Assembly (NCBI GenBank): GCA_013112635.1
Contig: JABFGF010000003.1
Location: 372,001-436,000, forward strand
Source: Calditrichota bacterium
GTDB lineage: Bacteria; Calditrichota; Calditrichia; Calditrichales; J004
DNA length: 64,000 bases
Direction of reading: 5' to 3'
Below are positions 1 to 9,714 of the stretch, piece after piece. The notes under the pieces were generated by a model, which had not been told where the DNA came from, made no database searches, and was given only the letters and a program-made list of their open reading frames with translations. The position numbers and the translations under genes were made by a program. Within the stretch, counting starts at the first letter, position 1. The number at the start of each line of letters is the position of its first letter.

Positions 1-2
1 AT

Positions 3-815
3 TATAATCTTGATTCTGTTGGTTGGGGCACACCGTTTCTTTTAGTTCCCGAAGCCACAAATGTTGATGGACATACACGCGGCTTATTAGAAAAGGCAAA
101 AGAAGAAGATTTATACCTTAGTAATATTTCCCCGCTTGGTGTTCCTTTTAACAGCCTTAAAGGCAATACAAAAGATTTGATGAAAGAGGCTAAAATAGAA
201 AAAGGGAAACCGGGCAGCCCATGTCCAAAAAAGTATCTCGTTTCCAATACGGAGTTTACTGAGCGGGCCATTTGCGTTGCTTCTCGCCAGTACCAGAAAA
301 ATAAAATTAGTTTATTGGAACAGACCCATGGCCGCCAAAATGGATTTCAAAAAGAATACGATAAAGTTGTTGACAAATCTTGTATTTGTGTCGGATTAGG
401 TACTTCGGCATTACTAGAAAACAATCTTGATCACAAAGTTGAAGGTCCGGGTGTTTCGATTTGTTCAGGGCCAAATATGGCTTATTTTTCGGAGACCGTG
501 TCTTTAAAGAAAATGGTTGCCCACATCTATGGCAAAGCAAAATTGGTTAAACGAAACGATCGCCCAAATATGTTTATAAAAGAGTTGGAAATGTATCTGG
601 ATTATTTGAAAAACAAGATTGATGAAGTCTCCGGCCCTCTTGCAGAAAAACAAAAAAAATATTTTCTTTCATTTCAAGAGAATCTGGATGAAGGTATAAA
701 CTATTATAAGGAATCCTTCAGTACATTGTTGGATAAGTTTGGAGATACAAAATCTGGTTTTATTACAAATCTGGAAAATCTTAAAAATAGATTGAATTCT
801 ATTAAAGTATCTTAA
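3..815 (+). CDS. C-terminal part of a conserved cysteine-containing protein, possibly an NMO-like FMN oxidoreductase (5' partial)
   Basis: The reading frame is open from the window edge (first full codon at position 3) to a TAA at 813-815, so about 270 residues of a longer protein are present. The nearest ATG at 177 is not the natural start because conserved-looking sequence lies upstream. Visible blocks are GWGTPFLLVPEATNVD, SPLGVPFN, GSPCPKKYL and a later CICVGLGTSALL, followed by a lysine-rich helical C-terminus. The G-W-G-T segment and the later G-x-G-T segment recall nitronate-monooxygenase-like TIM barrels, and I have a weak impression of long uncharacterised proteins of this kind in Bacteroidota. 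The functional assignment is therefore only a suggestion. A hairpin terminator follows 15 bases after the stop. Confidence 0.6.
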   Translation, partial: YNLDSVGWGTPFLLVPEATNVDGHTRGLLEKAKEEDLYLSNISPLGVPFNSLKGNTKDLMKEAKIEKGKPGSPCPKKYLVSNTEFTERAICVASRQYQKNKISLLEQTHGRQNGFQKEYDKVVDKSCICVGLGTSALLENNLDHKVEGPGVSICSGPNMAYFSETVSLKKMVAHIYGKAKLVKRNDRPNMFIKELEMYLDYLKNKIDEVSGPLAEKQKKYFLSFQENLDEGINYYKESFSTLLDKFGDTKSGFITNLENLKNRLNSIKVS

Positions 816-830
816 AAATATCGTGATTAT

Positions 831-863
831 AAAGCTGTTCTAAAAAAGGGGCAGCTTTTTTTT
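831..863 (+). terminator. Rho-independent terminator after the first gene
   Basis: AAAGCTG at 831-837 pairs with CAGCTTT at 852-858 across a 14-base loop, and the stem runs into an uninterrupted T tract. It sits 15 bases after the stop codon at 815. Confidence 0.8.
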
Positions 864-899
864 CTCGCCCGCCAGTTTAAGCTGTTACAAAATATATTA

Positions 900-1001
900 T
901 TAACCACGGAGGGACGCAGAGAACCACAGAGTAAAATTAAATGTTCTAATACTTTTATATAATAATTTCATCTGTGAAATTCCGTGTTAATCAGTGGTTA
1001 A
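900..1001. repeat. Dispersed imperfect-palindrome element (ACCACAGAG/CCGTGT family), copy 1
   Basis: The segment opens with TTAACCAC (900-907) and closes with its perfect complement GTGGTTAA (994-1001). The left arm carries the purine-rich pattern ACGCAGAGAACCACAGAG, and the right arm carries TCTGTGAAATTCCGTG. Related arms occur at 10006-10106, 11283-11310 and 20158-20264. The element lies just upstream of a small gene and creates a false in-frame extension of that gene (ATG at 974). Confidence 0.6.
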
Positions 1002-1060
1002 AGAATAACTGCCCAATAGTGACTCCCTTGGAAAGCTTCAACAAAATTAAGGAAAATATT

Positions 1061-1420
1061 ATGGCCGAAGTAATTGATTTACGAGACCTTATGAACAAGA
1101 TCCAGGAAATGAAAAAGATGGATGCCAACCTGGCCCTGGAATTTGATTGCGTTATCGAAGTAGAAGATATCAATCCTCTTGTAAAAGTTATAAACTATTC
1201 CATCAACTATATCTCTCAGCTTACAGATCAACAACTGCAGATTTCACTTAACCAAAGCATGAGTGGTATTACATTAAGTTTTACAGCTTTCACAGAAAAG
1301 GAAGATCGCCCGGCTATTAATGAGCAGGTTGTGGAAGCTTTAAAAGCATATCAGGCAGATATTGAGCTAAAAGGTGAAGTGGGTAAATTTGCGCAACTAC
1401 TCATTTCTTTTGAGAAATAA
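1061..1420 (+). CDS. Small conserved-looking hypothetical protein (119 aa)
   Basis: I do not recognise this family. The start at 1061 (MAEVIDLRDL) is chosen because AAGGAAAA lies just upstream at about 1049-1056. The longer in-frame start at 974 begins inside the dispersed repeat and has no ribosome-binding site. The protein is acidic and predicted helical in its first third, followed by alternating strands around GITLSFTAFTE. There is no signal peptide or membrane segment, so it should be cytoplasmic. It is convergent with cvfB, whose stop is 20 bases away. Confidence 0.65.
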   Translation: MAEVIDLRDLMNKIQEMKKMDANLALEFDCVIEVEDINPLVKVINYSINYISQLTDQQLQISLNQSMSGITLSFTAFTEKEDRPAINEQVVEALKAYQADIELKGEVGKFAQLLISFEK

Positions 1421-1439
1421 AAAAATATTATTCTATTAT

Positions 1440-2270
1440 TTATACGAGGAAAATCCCATCTTTTTCCAGGCGGATAAGTTTTTTCTTATATAAAGTACCA
1501 ACCGCTTTTTTAAATGTTTTTTTGCTCATCTCTAAAATGGCAGTGATTTCGGCTGGATCACTCTTATCAGTAAGACTTAAAAAGCCATTATTGTTTTGCA
1601 GTTTTTCCAGAATTTTTTGAGCATTGGGTTCAACATTCCCAAAGCCTGGTTTTTGCAGTGTTACATCAATTTTGTTGTCCGGCCGGATATTCTTAATAAA
1701 TCCTTCAACTTTATCACCAGTTTTAATTATCTGAAAAATATCGTTATTAAAAATCAGGCCACGGTGCATATTATTGATTATCACATTAACCCCGAGTTCT
1801 GTAGCATCCAAAATCAGTAAATCTACCTTTTCCCCTTTTTCAACGAAAACATCATCCTTTTCAAGGAAGCGGTTAAAGTTAGCAGAAGCTACAAGCCTGT
1901 CTGTCTGTTGATCCAAATATAAATAGACGACATATTTTTTGCCCATAACCATTTTAGTAGGTTGCTCCTTAAACGGTACAAACAGATCTTTCTCCAAACC
2001 CCAATCAAGGAAAGCGCCAAATTTAGTAACCTCCTTTACTGGTAAGTAGGCAAATTCATTTAACAGTATTTTAGGTTTTGCGGTGGTTGCTGTCAGCCGG
2101 TCTTCGGAATCATTAAAAATAAAAACATCAATTTCATCACCAATTTTCAAATCGTCTGTAACGTATTTATTTGGCAGCAAAACTTCACGGCCTTGTTGAT
2201 CTTCCAAATATACACCATTTTCTGTTTCCCGGGCCGCGGTTAGCAGATTATATTTTCCAAGTTCAATCAT
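1440..2270 (-). CDS. cvfB: CvfB-like S1-domain RNA-binding protein
   Basis: This 276-residue protein has the full length and order of the CvfB/YitL family: an N-terminal S1-like barrel (LGKYNLLTAA, then LPNKYV), further S1 modules (FGAFLDWGLEKDLFVPFKEQ is typical) and a C-terminal winged helix (MSKKTFKKAVGTLYKKKLI). CvfB proteins bind RNA and affect virulence-factor expression in Staphylococcus; in other bacteria the physiological role is poorly known. The start is preceded by a purine-rich AAGAAAAGAAA. It is transcribed divergently from the YwbE-like gene 83 bases away. The family assignment is firm and the role is inferred. Confidence 0.9.
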   Translation of the reverse strand: MIELGKYNLLTAARETENGVYLEDQQGREVLLPNKYVTDDLKIGDEIDVFIFNDSEDRLTATTAKPKILLNEFAYLPVKEVTKFGAFLDWGLEKDLFVPFKEQPTKMVMGKKYVVYLYLDQQTDRLVASANFNRFLEKDDVFVEKGEKVDLLILDATELGVNVIINNMHRGLIFNNDIFQIIKTGDKVEGFIKNIRPDNKIDVTLQKPGFGNVEPNAQKILEKLQNNNGFLSLTDKSDPAEITAILEMSKKTFKKAVGTLYKKKLIRLEKDGIFLV

Positions 2271-2353
2271 TTTCTTTTCTTTTATATAAATTGATCATTA
2301 AAATATAATCAATAATAACATCACATTATAAATTATAATTTTGGGGAAATGAA

Positions 2354-2548
2354 ATGGACGGAACAAAGCGCAGTAATATTAAACCGGGCGCAGAAGTAAA
2401 AATTGTACTTAAAAAAGATCAACGCTCCGGAAACCTTACGGAGGGAGTTGTAAAAGATATTTTAACCAAGTCGCCAAACCATCCGCATGGCATAAAAGTA
2501 CGCCTGGAAAACGGAGATGTAGGACGGGTAAAAGAAATATTATCTTAA
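2354..2548 (+). CDS. ywbE: YwbE family protein (DUF2196)
   Basis: This 64-residue protein matches the YwbE family almost end to end: the N-terminal block NIKPGAEVKIVLKKDQRSG, then LTEGVVKDILT, and the closing HPHGIKVRLENGDVGRVKEI. The family is a small SH3-like beta barrel of unknown function, widespread in Firmicutes and Bacteroidota. The start at 2354 follows GGGGAAATGAA. It is single-copy and stands alone between cvfB and the AddB-like gene. Confidence 0.9.
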   Translation: MDGTKRSNIKPGAEVKIVLKKDQRSGNLTEGVVKDILTKSPNHPHGIKVRLENGDVGRVKEILS

Positions 2549-2630
2549 TTATCAGGCCATATTTAAAGCTCAATTCTCTCCAGCCATTTTTTTTGTTTGA
2601 TTCTTTTTGGCATTAATACGACCTTTGTTT

Positions 2631-5600
2631 ATGCAAAATATAAAACTTTTCTGCGGGTCGAACCCCGATTATTACTACTTCCAAAATGAAATTATTAAAC
2701 GTGTTGAATCCGGCCGTGATAATTGGTTGGCTGTTTTGCCGGTCAACAGGGCTGTTCGTATATTTTCACGCAAAGTGATTGAATATGCGCCCAACCAAAT
2801 TACAGCCGCTGCCCCTGTTTTTGCTTTCGATACGATATTGCTGGATTTGTATAAGCAAACTCCTTTTAGCAAGACCGTTGTTTCAAAAGACTTAATGGGT
2901 TTCCTGATCGAGGAAATCCTAAAAAAACTGTCCGGGCAATTTTCATTTTTACCAAAAACAACTTCTCCACCCAACAGGCTTATCCAAAAAGTTACAAAAA
3001 TGATAAGCGAGCTGCGCCGTTTTGGCTATTCCGCCAACGAACTTGATTCGAAGAATGCAGAGGACCTGGAAATTGAAATAGACAAATTGGATGATTTTGT
3101 TTTAATCCTCCATGAATTGGAAAAGACGCTTGGAGATCGTTATATAGACAACCCGCAGGCAATGCATCAGGCGGCATTAAATCTTGATCAGGAAGCATTT
3201 AAAAATCAGTTTCCTAATCTTGAAAATATTTTTATCAGCGGATATGGCCTTTTTACTCCGGCCATGTTTTCATTTATAGAAAAGGCAGCTGCCTGGGTTT
3301 CAATATCGATAAAACTAGAATATCTAAAAGGCAACGACGCCTTGTTCGGTCATACAAAGCCCGCATTTGACCGTTTTCAAAATATGGGTGCTGAAATAAT
3401 TGAATTGTCAGAAAATCAACCGCTGGCCCAGAAATTATTCAATCGTGAAAGAAAAGCAGGGACTTTTAATGCGGGTGATAAAATTGAACATTTTGTCAGC
3501 GACAACAGGCAAGAAGAAATCAGGCAAATCGCGCAGTCAATTTTTCAGATTCATAAAAATGATTCAGTTCCTCTTGATAAAATTGCAATCACTTTCAATC
3601 CAATGGAGACGTATGTCCCTTCAATCCGGCGGATTTTTGATGAATATGGAATCCCGTTCAATTTATCAACCGGCTACCCATTAAAACAGTCACCGCTAAT
3701 AAGTACTTTGTTAAGCGTGCTGGATGTGATCGATGAAAATTTTGAATATGGTCGCGTTTCAAACATAATACAATCTCCTTTTTTAAATAAGGAAGGCACA
3801 AATTACAATTATCTGTTTAAGGCGATCATAAAAAACCGTATTCGTTTTTTGACCTCTGGTTGGGATGAACGATTGATCAAAAGTATTAACCGCAGTGGTG
3901 ATCGAATTTCTGAAATCCTGGAACAACAAATCACTCACTTAAAAACTTTCCTTGAGCCCTTTTATAAGTTTGCACCAGGCAAACAACCTGTTTTGCAATA
4001 TAAAAATGAGTTCCTGGTTTTGTTGGAGCAAAGTGCTGCATTACAATGGTACGAAGCAGAAAACAGCCATTTAAACAATCAGCAAAAAGAACGAGAATTC
4101 CGGGCGTATAACCGGTTTATGAAAATACTGGATCAATTTACATGGTCCATGCAAATCCTGTTTGAAGATCGTGCCATTGAGTTCAAAACATGGTATCAGC
4201 ATTTGCGGTCTGCTGTAAATAATGCTGTTTATAATTTGACAGAGTGGCCAATAGAGGCTGTTCAAATAATGCCTCGTTTGGAAATCCAGGCTATTGATTA
4301 TGACATCCTTTTTGTCGGTGGCCTTGTTGATGGCGATTTCCCGCGGTCATCTAATGCAGATATTTTTTTGAATGATTTGAACCGCGAAAAAATGGGGTTG
4401 GTCGCCAGTGAAGATCTGCTTGCGCAAGATAGGTTCATATTCTACAACTTGCTGGTATCGGCTAACAGGAAAGTGATTCTGACGACACCTCGTTTTTCGG
4501 GTGAAAAAGCCTTGGTGCCATCTACCTTTTTGGATGATTTAAGGGAAAGTTGCTCCTTTGAAACAATTACGGATCATGAAAATATTTTTATCAGTTTGCC
4601 AAAACTTTGGGAATCATTCGGAACAGCGATTCAGGAACAAGACTTAGAATTGTCATCATCTGCCTTAAAAACCATAGAAGAAAATAATCTGTCCGGATCA
4701 ATTAATCGTCTTTTAGAAAAAATAGAAATCCAACAGCAAAGATTAATGTTAAGCGCCAAAGCCGGGATTTATGAAGGCCGGTTAACCGGAAACAATAAAA
4801 TTGAGAATTATTTACAAGGCCGGTTTAAAGAGCACAAATGGAGTATTACCCAGCTTGAAGATTATGCTTTTTGTCCAATGCAATATTTGTTGAAACGCCT
4901 TTTTCGCCTTGAAGAATCGCCTGAATTTGATGAAGAGGTCAGCCCTCTTGAACGCGGAAATACAGTACATTCAATCTTGTTCAAGTTTTATATGGAACTG
5001 CGCAAGCTTAATTCTTTAAACAACCCACAAAAACATTTTGATCTTTTAAAACAAATAACCCGCCAGGAAATGTCGCGCCTGCCTTTTGATGGATTTTTCT
5101 GGGAAATTGAACAAATGCGGTATTTTGGCAAAGAGGGTAAAGCCGGGTTGCTTGAAACTTTTTTAAATATCGAGCGGGAAGAAATTTCAAGGACCGGTTT
5201 TATTCCGGCTCATTTTGAATTTTGTTTCGGGGCAAACTATGATCGGGATGTAGATCCGGCCAGTGTGGAAAATTTATTAAAACTGGAGGATGACGACGGC
5301 GCTACAATGTTGATTAACGGCAAAATTGACCGAATCGATATTGATCCTAAATCTGGTTTAGCCGCAGTGTTTGATTATAAAACGGGGTCTATTGCCGGTA
5401 AAAATGCCAAACCGATTTCAAGGGGCTTGAGCTTTCAGTTACCGGTTTATATTTTGGCTGTGGAGCAGCTGTTGGATTTAGGCCTGGAAGTAGTCTATGG
5501 TGCATATTATCAGGTTAAAGATGTTCAAAACTGTAAGCGGGAAGGCGGTATTGCAGATGTTGAAAAATTCCCATTTATAGATAAAAAATCCCAGGCTGCT

Positions 5601-5816
5601 GTGCCAAACAGGTATTCTGAGCTTGATGGCAAAAAACTGACTTTTGATGAATTGATCGAATTTTCAAGAAGGGAAGCTTTGTCAAAACAAAAAGAATTAT
5701 TTAGCGCCCACTTTACACACACAAAGTACCCGGATGATAAAATGTGCAAATCTTTTTGTGACTACCGACGCATTTGCCAAAAACTTGTTGCCAAGTTGAA
5801 GATGAAAAACAAATAA
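2631..5816 (+). CDS. addB: AddB-like subunit: PD-(D/E)XK nuclease with an iron-sulfur cluster motif
   Basis: This protein of about 1061 residues is the likely partner of the AddA helicase-nuclease encoded next. The N-terminal half is a degenerate helicase-like region, as in AddB and related inactive UvrD-fold subunits. The C-terminal RecB-type nuclease shows NGKIDRIDID followed by FDYKTG (catalytic Asp915 and Lys917). Cys748 (AFCPMQYL) and Cys1039/1043/1049 fit the four-cysteine 4Fe-4S clamp of AddB nucleases. AddAB resects double-strand breaks for recombination. I prefer the ATG at 2631 to the in-frame TTG at 2607, but neither has a clear ribosome-binding site. The function is well supported; the symbol is by family and context. 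Confidence 0.85.
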   Translation: MQNIKLFCGSNPDYYYFQNEIIKRVESGRDNWLAVLPVNRAVRIFSRKVIEYAPNQITAAAPVFAFDTILLDLYKQTPFSKTVVSKDLMGFLIEEILKKLSGQFSFLPKTTSPPNRLIQKVTKMISELRRFGYSANELDSKNAEDLEIEIDKLDDFVLILHELEKTLGDRYIDNPQAMHQAALNLDQEAFKNQFPNLENIFISGYGLFTPAMFSFIEKAAAWVSISIKLEYLKGNDALFGHTKPAFDRFQNMGAEIIELSENQPLAQKLFNRERKAGTFNAGDKIEHFVSDNRQEEIRQIAQSIFQIHKNDSVPLDKIAITFNPMETYVPSIRRIFDEYGIPFNLSTGYPLKQSPLISTLLSVLDVIDENFEYGRVSNIIQSPFLNKEGTNYNYLFKAIIKNRIRFLTSGWDERLIKSINRSGDRISEILEQQITHLKTFLEPFYKFAPGKQPVLQYKNEFLVLLEQSAALQWYEAENSHLNNQQKEREFRAYNRFMKILDQFTWSMQILFEDRAIEFKTWYQHLRSAVNNAVYNLTEWPIEAVQIMPRLEIQAIDYDILFVGGLVDGDFPRSSNADIFLNDLNREKMGLVASEDLLAQDRFIFYNLLVSANRKVILTTPRFSGEKALVPSTFLDDLRESCSFETITDHENIFISLPKLWESFGTAIQEQDLELSSSALKTIEENNLSGSINRLLEKIEIQQQRLMLSAKAGIYEGRLTGNNKIENYLQGRFKEHKWSITQLEDYAFCPMQYLLKRLFRLEESPEFDEEVSPLERGNTVHSILFKFYMELRKLNSLNNPQKHFDLLKQITRQEMSRLPFDGFFWEIEQMRYFGKEGKAGLLETFLNIEREEISRTGFIPAHFEFCFGANYDRDVDPASVENLLKLEDDDGATMLINGKIDRIDIDPKSGLAAVFDYKTGSIAGKNAKPISRGLSFQLPVYILAVEQLLDLGLEVVYGAYYQVKDVQNCKREGGIADVEKFPFIDKKSQAAVPNRYSELDGKKLTFDELIEFSRREALSKQKELFSAHFTHTKYPDDKMCKSFCDYRRICQKLVAKLKMKNK

Positions 5817-5862
5817 TAATTTCAAAAATATAATCAACTGTTTTTTATGGTTTATAAAAACT

Positions 5863-5894
5863 CTATTCCACTATCTAAAGATAGTGGCAAATAG
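5863..5894. repeat. Perfect hairpin between the addB-like and addA-like genes
   Basis: CCACTATCT (5868-5876) and AGATAGTGG (5879-5887) are perfect complements separated by AA. After a two-base bulge, CTATT and AATAG lengthen the stem. No T tract follows, so it is not an ordinary terminator. It lies inside the 170-base spacer between two genes whose products are expected to form one complex, and could be an RNA stability element or a repeat copy. Confidence 0.55.
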
Positions 5895-5986
5895 AAATAA
5901 CAATTATTGGTTAGCATTTTTAAGACCCTTAGGTCATGGGCAAAAAAACAAAATTAATTGGGTTTTGAGCCTGCAAAAGGAAAAAT

Positions 5987-8900
5987 TTGAATTTAACACA
6001 ATCACAACAAGCAGCTTTAGCACTGGATAAAAACATAAGCGTAACCGCAGGTGCCGGTTCCGGTAAAACACGCATCCTGGTAGACAGGTTTTTAAAAATT
6101 GCCACAGAACAGCCGAATCTAACCCGGCATATTGTAGCAATTACTTTTACTGAAAAAGCTGCCGGCGAAATGCAGGAACGTATCGCCGAGGAAGTTAACC
6201 AGCGTTTGCATAAACCCAATTTGGCAGCGCCGGATAGAAAAAATCTGCAATCAATCCGTGACCAACTTAGTTCCGCTCATATTTCCACGATCCATGGATT
6301 TTGCATGCGTATCTTGCGCGAGTTTCCAATTGAAGCGGGGATAACTCCGGACTTCGCTATTCTCGATCCGATCCGGCAGCAAGTGCTTCTTTCAGGCGCC
6401 ATCAAGGAAGTTTTTAAAGAACTGGATCAGTCGGCTCTTTCGGATACTGAGACAGATTGGTTTCAGTTATTCACTTCATTATCCAGAAAACGTGTCCAGG
6501 AAATGCTGGAAACTGCCTTACAAAAACCATTTGAAACCGGCCAGCTAATCAAAAATTTTAAAGACAGGACCAAGGCCGAATATCTTGATTTTCTGAAACA
6601 AAAATGGCGGGCCGTCTTTTCGCAATCAGTATCAGGCAATGATTTGCAAGGTGCTGCTATGTTGGTTGATGAAATAATAAATCATGATATGCCTGGCATT
6701 AAAACCCCGGAAGCACAAGAGCTGCAAAAATATCTGCGCAACTATCAAAAAACATTTTCAAGTGATCCTGATTCGCTAGAGACCCGCTCAGCTTATCTTG
6801 TGTTGGCAAAAAACTTTACGGCAAAAAGTAACAGTAATCCTTATAAAACGCTAAATCAGCTTGGTAAAAAAGAGAGCTGGTCTCCGGCAGCCCAGCAATT
6901 GGTTTTGGAATTGAGCACGCTCCTTTCACCGGTAAAGAAAAAAATCAACCAGCTAAATCCGGGATTAGCTCCCGGTGAAACGGACGCTCAATGGTTTGAT
7001 CTCTTTACGGTTTTTATAAAACTTTTTAAACAGGTAAATGAAAAATTCTGGGTTATAAAAAATGAACAGGGTGTTTTAGATTTCGAAGATTTGCAAATAT
7101 TCACGGTAAACCTGTTGCGGGAAAATGAAGAAGTTCGCCAAAAACTGCATCAGCGATTCCGCTATATCATGGTGGATGAGTTTCAGGATACAAATCCGAT
7201 TCAGTGGGAAATTGTCGAATTGCTATCTATGGAAAACGAGCGTCTTGCACCGGATCAGACTTTTGTGGTTGGTGATCCAAAACAATCCATTTATGGTTTT
7301 CGTGAAGCGGACATCCGAATTTTTAAAAATGTAGTTCAGCAATTTTCAGATGAATCCGGAAGCCTCTTTGCAGAAACATATCCGGGCAATATTGTTTTTC
7401 GTGAAAGTTTCCGTTTTCTGCCGCAGATAAATTCTTTTATAAACCATTTCTTTAGCCAAATTTTATCACTTGACAGCAACAATCCGTTTGAGGTTGGTTA
7501 TGAGAATCTTTCCGCACAACGCGATGTTCCAGGAAAGGGGGATATCGAGTTGGCTGTTTTTGATGAAGATAATCAAACTTTGTCTGAGCCAGATTTCATG
7601 GCTCTGAAAATCCAAGAACTTATGCAACAGAAAGCTCAGGTTTATGAATGGAGTGACGGCAAGGAGCAACCACGTGAAATACGCTATGGTGATATTGCCA
7701 TTTTAATTCGCGACCGTTCATCGCTTTCGGATATTGAGCAGGCATTCCGCAAACATAATGTGCCTTTTAAAACGGTTGGCGGGATTGGATTTTGGCAGCG
7801 GCAGGAGATTTTCGACTTCTATCATATTCTGCGGTTTCTGGCAAATCCAAATGATGATTTTGCATTGGTCGCACTTTTACGTTCCAGACTGTTTTTATTA
7901 CCCGATACAGCCCTTTTCTTTTTTACAGATATAAAAGAAGATAACTTTTTAAAGCGGCTTGCCATATTGAAGGATGATGACCGCTTATCAGAAAATGAGC
8001 GTCAGAAATGTGTAGAGGCCTTTAATTTAATTACACGCTGGGTTGCTTTTCGGGAACGGCTGACTTTGGGTGAACTGCTTAATACAATCGTAGAAGATAC
8101 GTATTTGTTTGCACGACTCAATGCAGAATTTAGCGGCGAGCAGCGCACGGCAAACCTGCAGAAAATTATTGATCTGGCTGATAGTTTTGATCAATCCGGG
8201 CCGGGAGGTTTGCATGCCTTTTTGGATACAATTGATGATTTGATAAACAGGCAGGTTCCGGAAGGTGAAGCATTTTTAGCATTAGAAGATACAGGCAGTG
8301 TAAAAATAATGACAATCCATGTTTCTAAAGGATTGCAGTTTCCGGTAGTTTTTACGCCCTTTTTAAATCGTACAATGCGTGGTACCGGAAATGATGTTTT
8401 GATTGACCGGGAATTAGGTATGGCTGTCTCTTTAAAAGGAGATGAAGAATATGGAAACAGTGAAAATGAAAACACCCTTTATAACCTTTTGCGCATCCGT
8501 CAAAAACAAAAAGAGCTGGCCGAACTAAAACGAATATTTTATGTGGCGGTTTCCCGGGCCAGTGACTGGCTTTTTATGTCTGCCTCGGCAAAAAAGGATA
8601 AAAGCAGAAGTGACAGTATGTTTAAATGGTTGGAAGAATGTCTGATCAACGAAGGTAAATCGCCTTATCTGGCCAACACAATCCACTTTGATGGCTTTGA
8701 TTTAAAGATTGTCCGCGAGTATGAAGTTTCGGATCAGGATTATGCACACTCTCCGGGATTTAGCAAATTGATCGAAACCTTGCGGAACCGGGATGAATTG
8801 CCGGAAAGCAATTCTAAAAAAATAAAAATTGCCCGGCCAATTGAGCCAAAATCTTTAGGCAGGATTTTTTCCGCCACCGCTTTAATGACTTTTGTTCGCG

Positions 8901-9556
8901 ATCCGGAAGAGTATTATCAGCGTTATCATTTGGGATATTTTGAGGGCGATTACCAAAAATTTGTAGTGGATGTAAAAAGCTCCGGTGAGATTGACAGCCT
9001 GCTTAAAGGGAAAATTGTGCATCGTTTTCTGGAGGTGTATAAATCGGAAGATGAAGAGGCCGGCCTGTTAATTGAGCGAATCCTATTTGAGCATGAAATT
9101 TACGATCCGCAAATGACCAATGCATTAACAGGTGAATTAATAAATATCCTGCAAAAAATGCATGGATCGGAAATAGGGCAATCCATTTTAAATGCCCGTG
9201 AAACTAAAAATGAAATTTCTTTAACTATGAAACTTGGGTTGGATTTCTTTACCGGAACAATTGACCGCATGCAAAAAGATGAATCTGGCAATTGGCAAAT
9301 TATAGACTATAAAACAAACCGCATCGGCGAGGCACAATTGAAGGAAGCCGGTGAAGAGTATAAAACCCAAATTGAATCTTATGCGCTATTGCTTTCGCGA
9401 TTATATCCAAAGCAAACCAGCTATAAGGTGTCGCTCTATTTTTTAACGGTTGATCGATTATATGAGCAGGATTTTTCGCAAGATAGTGTTAAAGAGATTG
9501 AAAGTCGTTTTGCTGAAGTGATTCGAGAAATAAAAGAAAGATATCCTGTAACTTAG
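5987..9556 (+). CDS. addA: AddA-like ATP-dependent helicase/nuclease
   Basis: This 1189-residue UvrD/RecB-type superfamily 1 helicase has the Walker A motif GAGSGKT at residues 22-28, the Walker B motif VDEFQDTNP around 396-404 and the following motif VVGDPKQSIYGFRE. The motif IMTIHVSKGLQFPVVF and the closing VAVSRA are also present. A C-terminal RecB-family nuclease (FTGTIDRM, then IIDYKTNR with Asp1107 and Lys1109) makes it AddA rather than a plain UvrD. It would unwind and cut DNA ends together with the upstream AddB-like protein. The TTG start at 5987 is supported by AAAAGGAAAAAT immediately upstream. Both nuclease sites look intact. Confidence 0.92.
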   Translation: MNLTQSQQAALALDKNISVTAGAGSGKTRILVDRFLKIATEQPNLTRHIVAITFTEKAAGEMQERIAEEVNQRLHKPNLAAPDRKNLQSIRDQLSSAHISTIHGFCMRILREFPIEAGITPDFAILDPIRQQVLLSGAIKEVFKELDQSALSDTETDWFQLFTSLSRKRVQEMLETALQKPFETGQLIKNFKDRTKAEYLDFLKQKWRAVFSQSVSGNDLQGAAMLVDEIINHDMPGIKTPEAQELQKYLRNYQKTFSSDPDSLETRSAYLVLAKNFTAKSNSNPYKTLNQLGKKESWSPAAQQLVLELSTLLSPVKKKINQLNPGLAPGETDAQWFDLFTVFIKLFKQVNEKFWVIKNEQGVLDFEDLQIFTVNLLRENEEVRQKLHQRFRYIMVDEFQDTNPIQWEIVELLSMENERLAPDQTFVVGDPKQSIYGFREADIRIFKNVVQQFSDESGSLFAETYPGNIVFRESFRFLPQINSFINHFFSQILSLDSNNPFEVGYENLSAQRDVPGKGDIELAVFDEDNQTLSEPDFMALKIQELMQQKAQVYEWSDGKEQPREIRYGDIAILIRDRSSLSDIEQAFRKHNVPFKTVGGIGFWQRQEIFDFYHILRFLANPNDDFALVALLRSRLFLLPDTALFFFTDIKEDNFLKRLAILKDDDRLSENERQKCVEAFNLITRWVAFRERLTLGELLNTIVEDTYLFARLNAEFSGEQRTANLQKIIDLADSFDQSGPGGLHAFLDTIDDLINRQVPEGEAFLALEDTGSVKIMTIHVSKGLQFPVVFTPFLNRTMRGTGNDVLIDRELGMAVSLKGDEEYGNSENENTLYNLLRIRQKQKELAELKRIFYVAVSRASDWLFMSASAKKDKSRSDSMFKWLEECLINEGKSPYLANTIHFDGFDLKIVREYEVSDQDYAHSPGFSKLIETLRNRDELPESNSKKIKIARPIEPKSLGRIFSATALMTFVRDPEEYYQRYHLGYFEGDYQKFVVDVKSSGEIDSLLKGKIVHRFLEVYKSEDEEAGLLIERILFEHEIYDPQMTNALTGELINILQKMHGSEIGQSILNARETKNEISLTMKLGLDFFTGTIDRMQKDESGNWQIIDYKTNRIGEAQLKEAGEEYKTQIESYALLLSRLYPKQTSYKVSLYFLTVDRLYEQDFSQDSVKEIESRFAEVIREIKERYPVT

Positions 9557-9593
9557 AGCTAATTAGTATATGGCTATAAAGTCATTTTTTGCT

Positions 9594-9678
9594 GTCATTC
9601 TGAGTGAAGTGCAACGGAGCGAAGAATCCAATAGCCTACAGGAGTATTCTCTACAATAAGTTTCGATCAGAATGGCAT
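9594..9678. repeat. REP-like hairpin element (CTGAG...GAAG superfamily)
   Basis: The left arm begins GTCATTCTGAGTGAAG and continues to GAAGAATC. The right arm ends in ATCAGAATGGCAT, an imperfect complement. It shares the CTGAG-spacer-GAAG core with the elements at 18072, 19942, 59574 and 59991. It fills the gap after addA and carries no gene. Confidence 0.55.
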
Positions 9679-9714
9679 CCGGTGTAATGGGTTGAAACTT
9701 TGGTAAAACTTTGT

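Noticed and set aside
974-1060. Longer start for the 119-residue gene (ATG at 974)
   Set aside because: The extension lies inside a dispersed repeat and lacks a ribosome-binding site, while ATG 1061 has AAGGAAAA upstream.
2607-2630. TTG start for the AddB-like gene
   Set aside because: It adds eight residues with no ribosome-binding site; the ATG at 2631 gives the usual AddB-like N-terminus. The evidence is thin either way.
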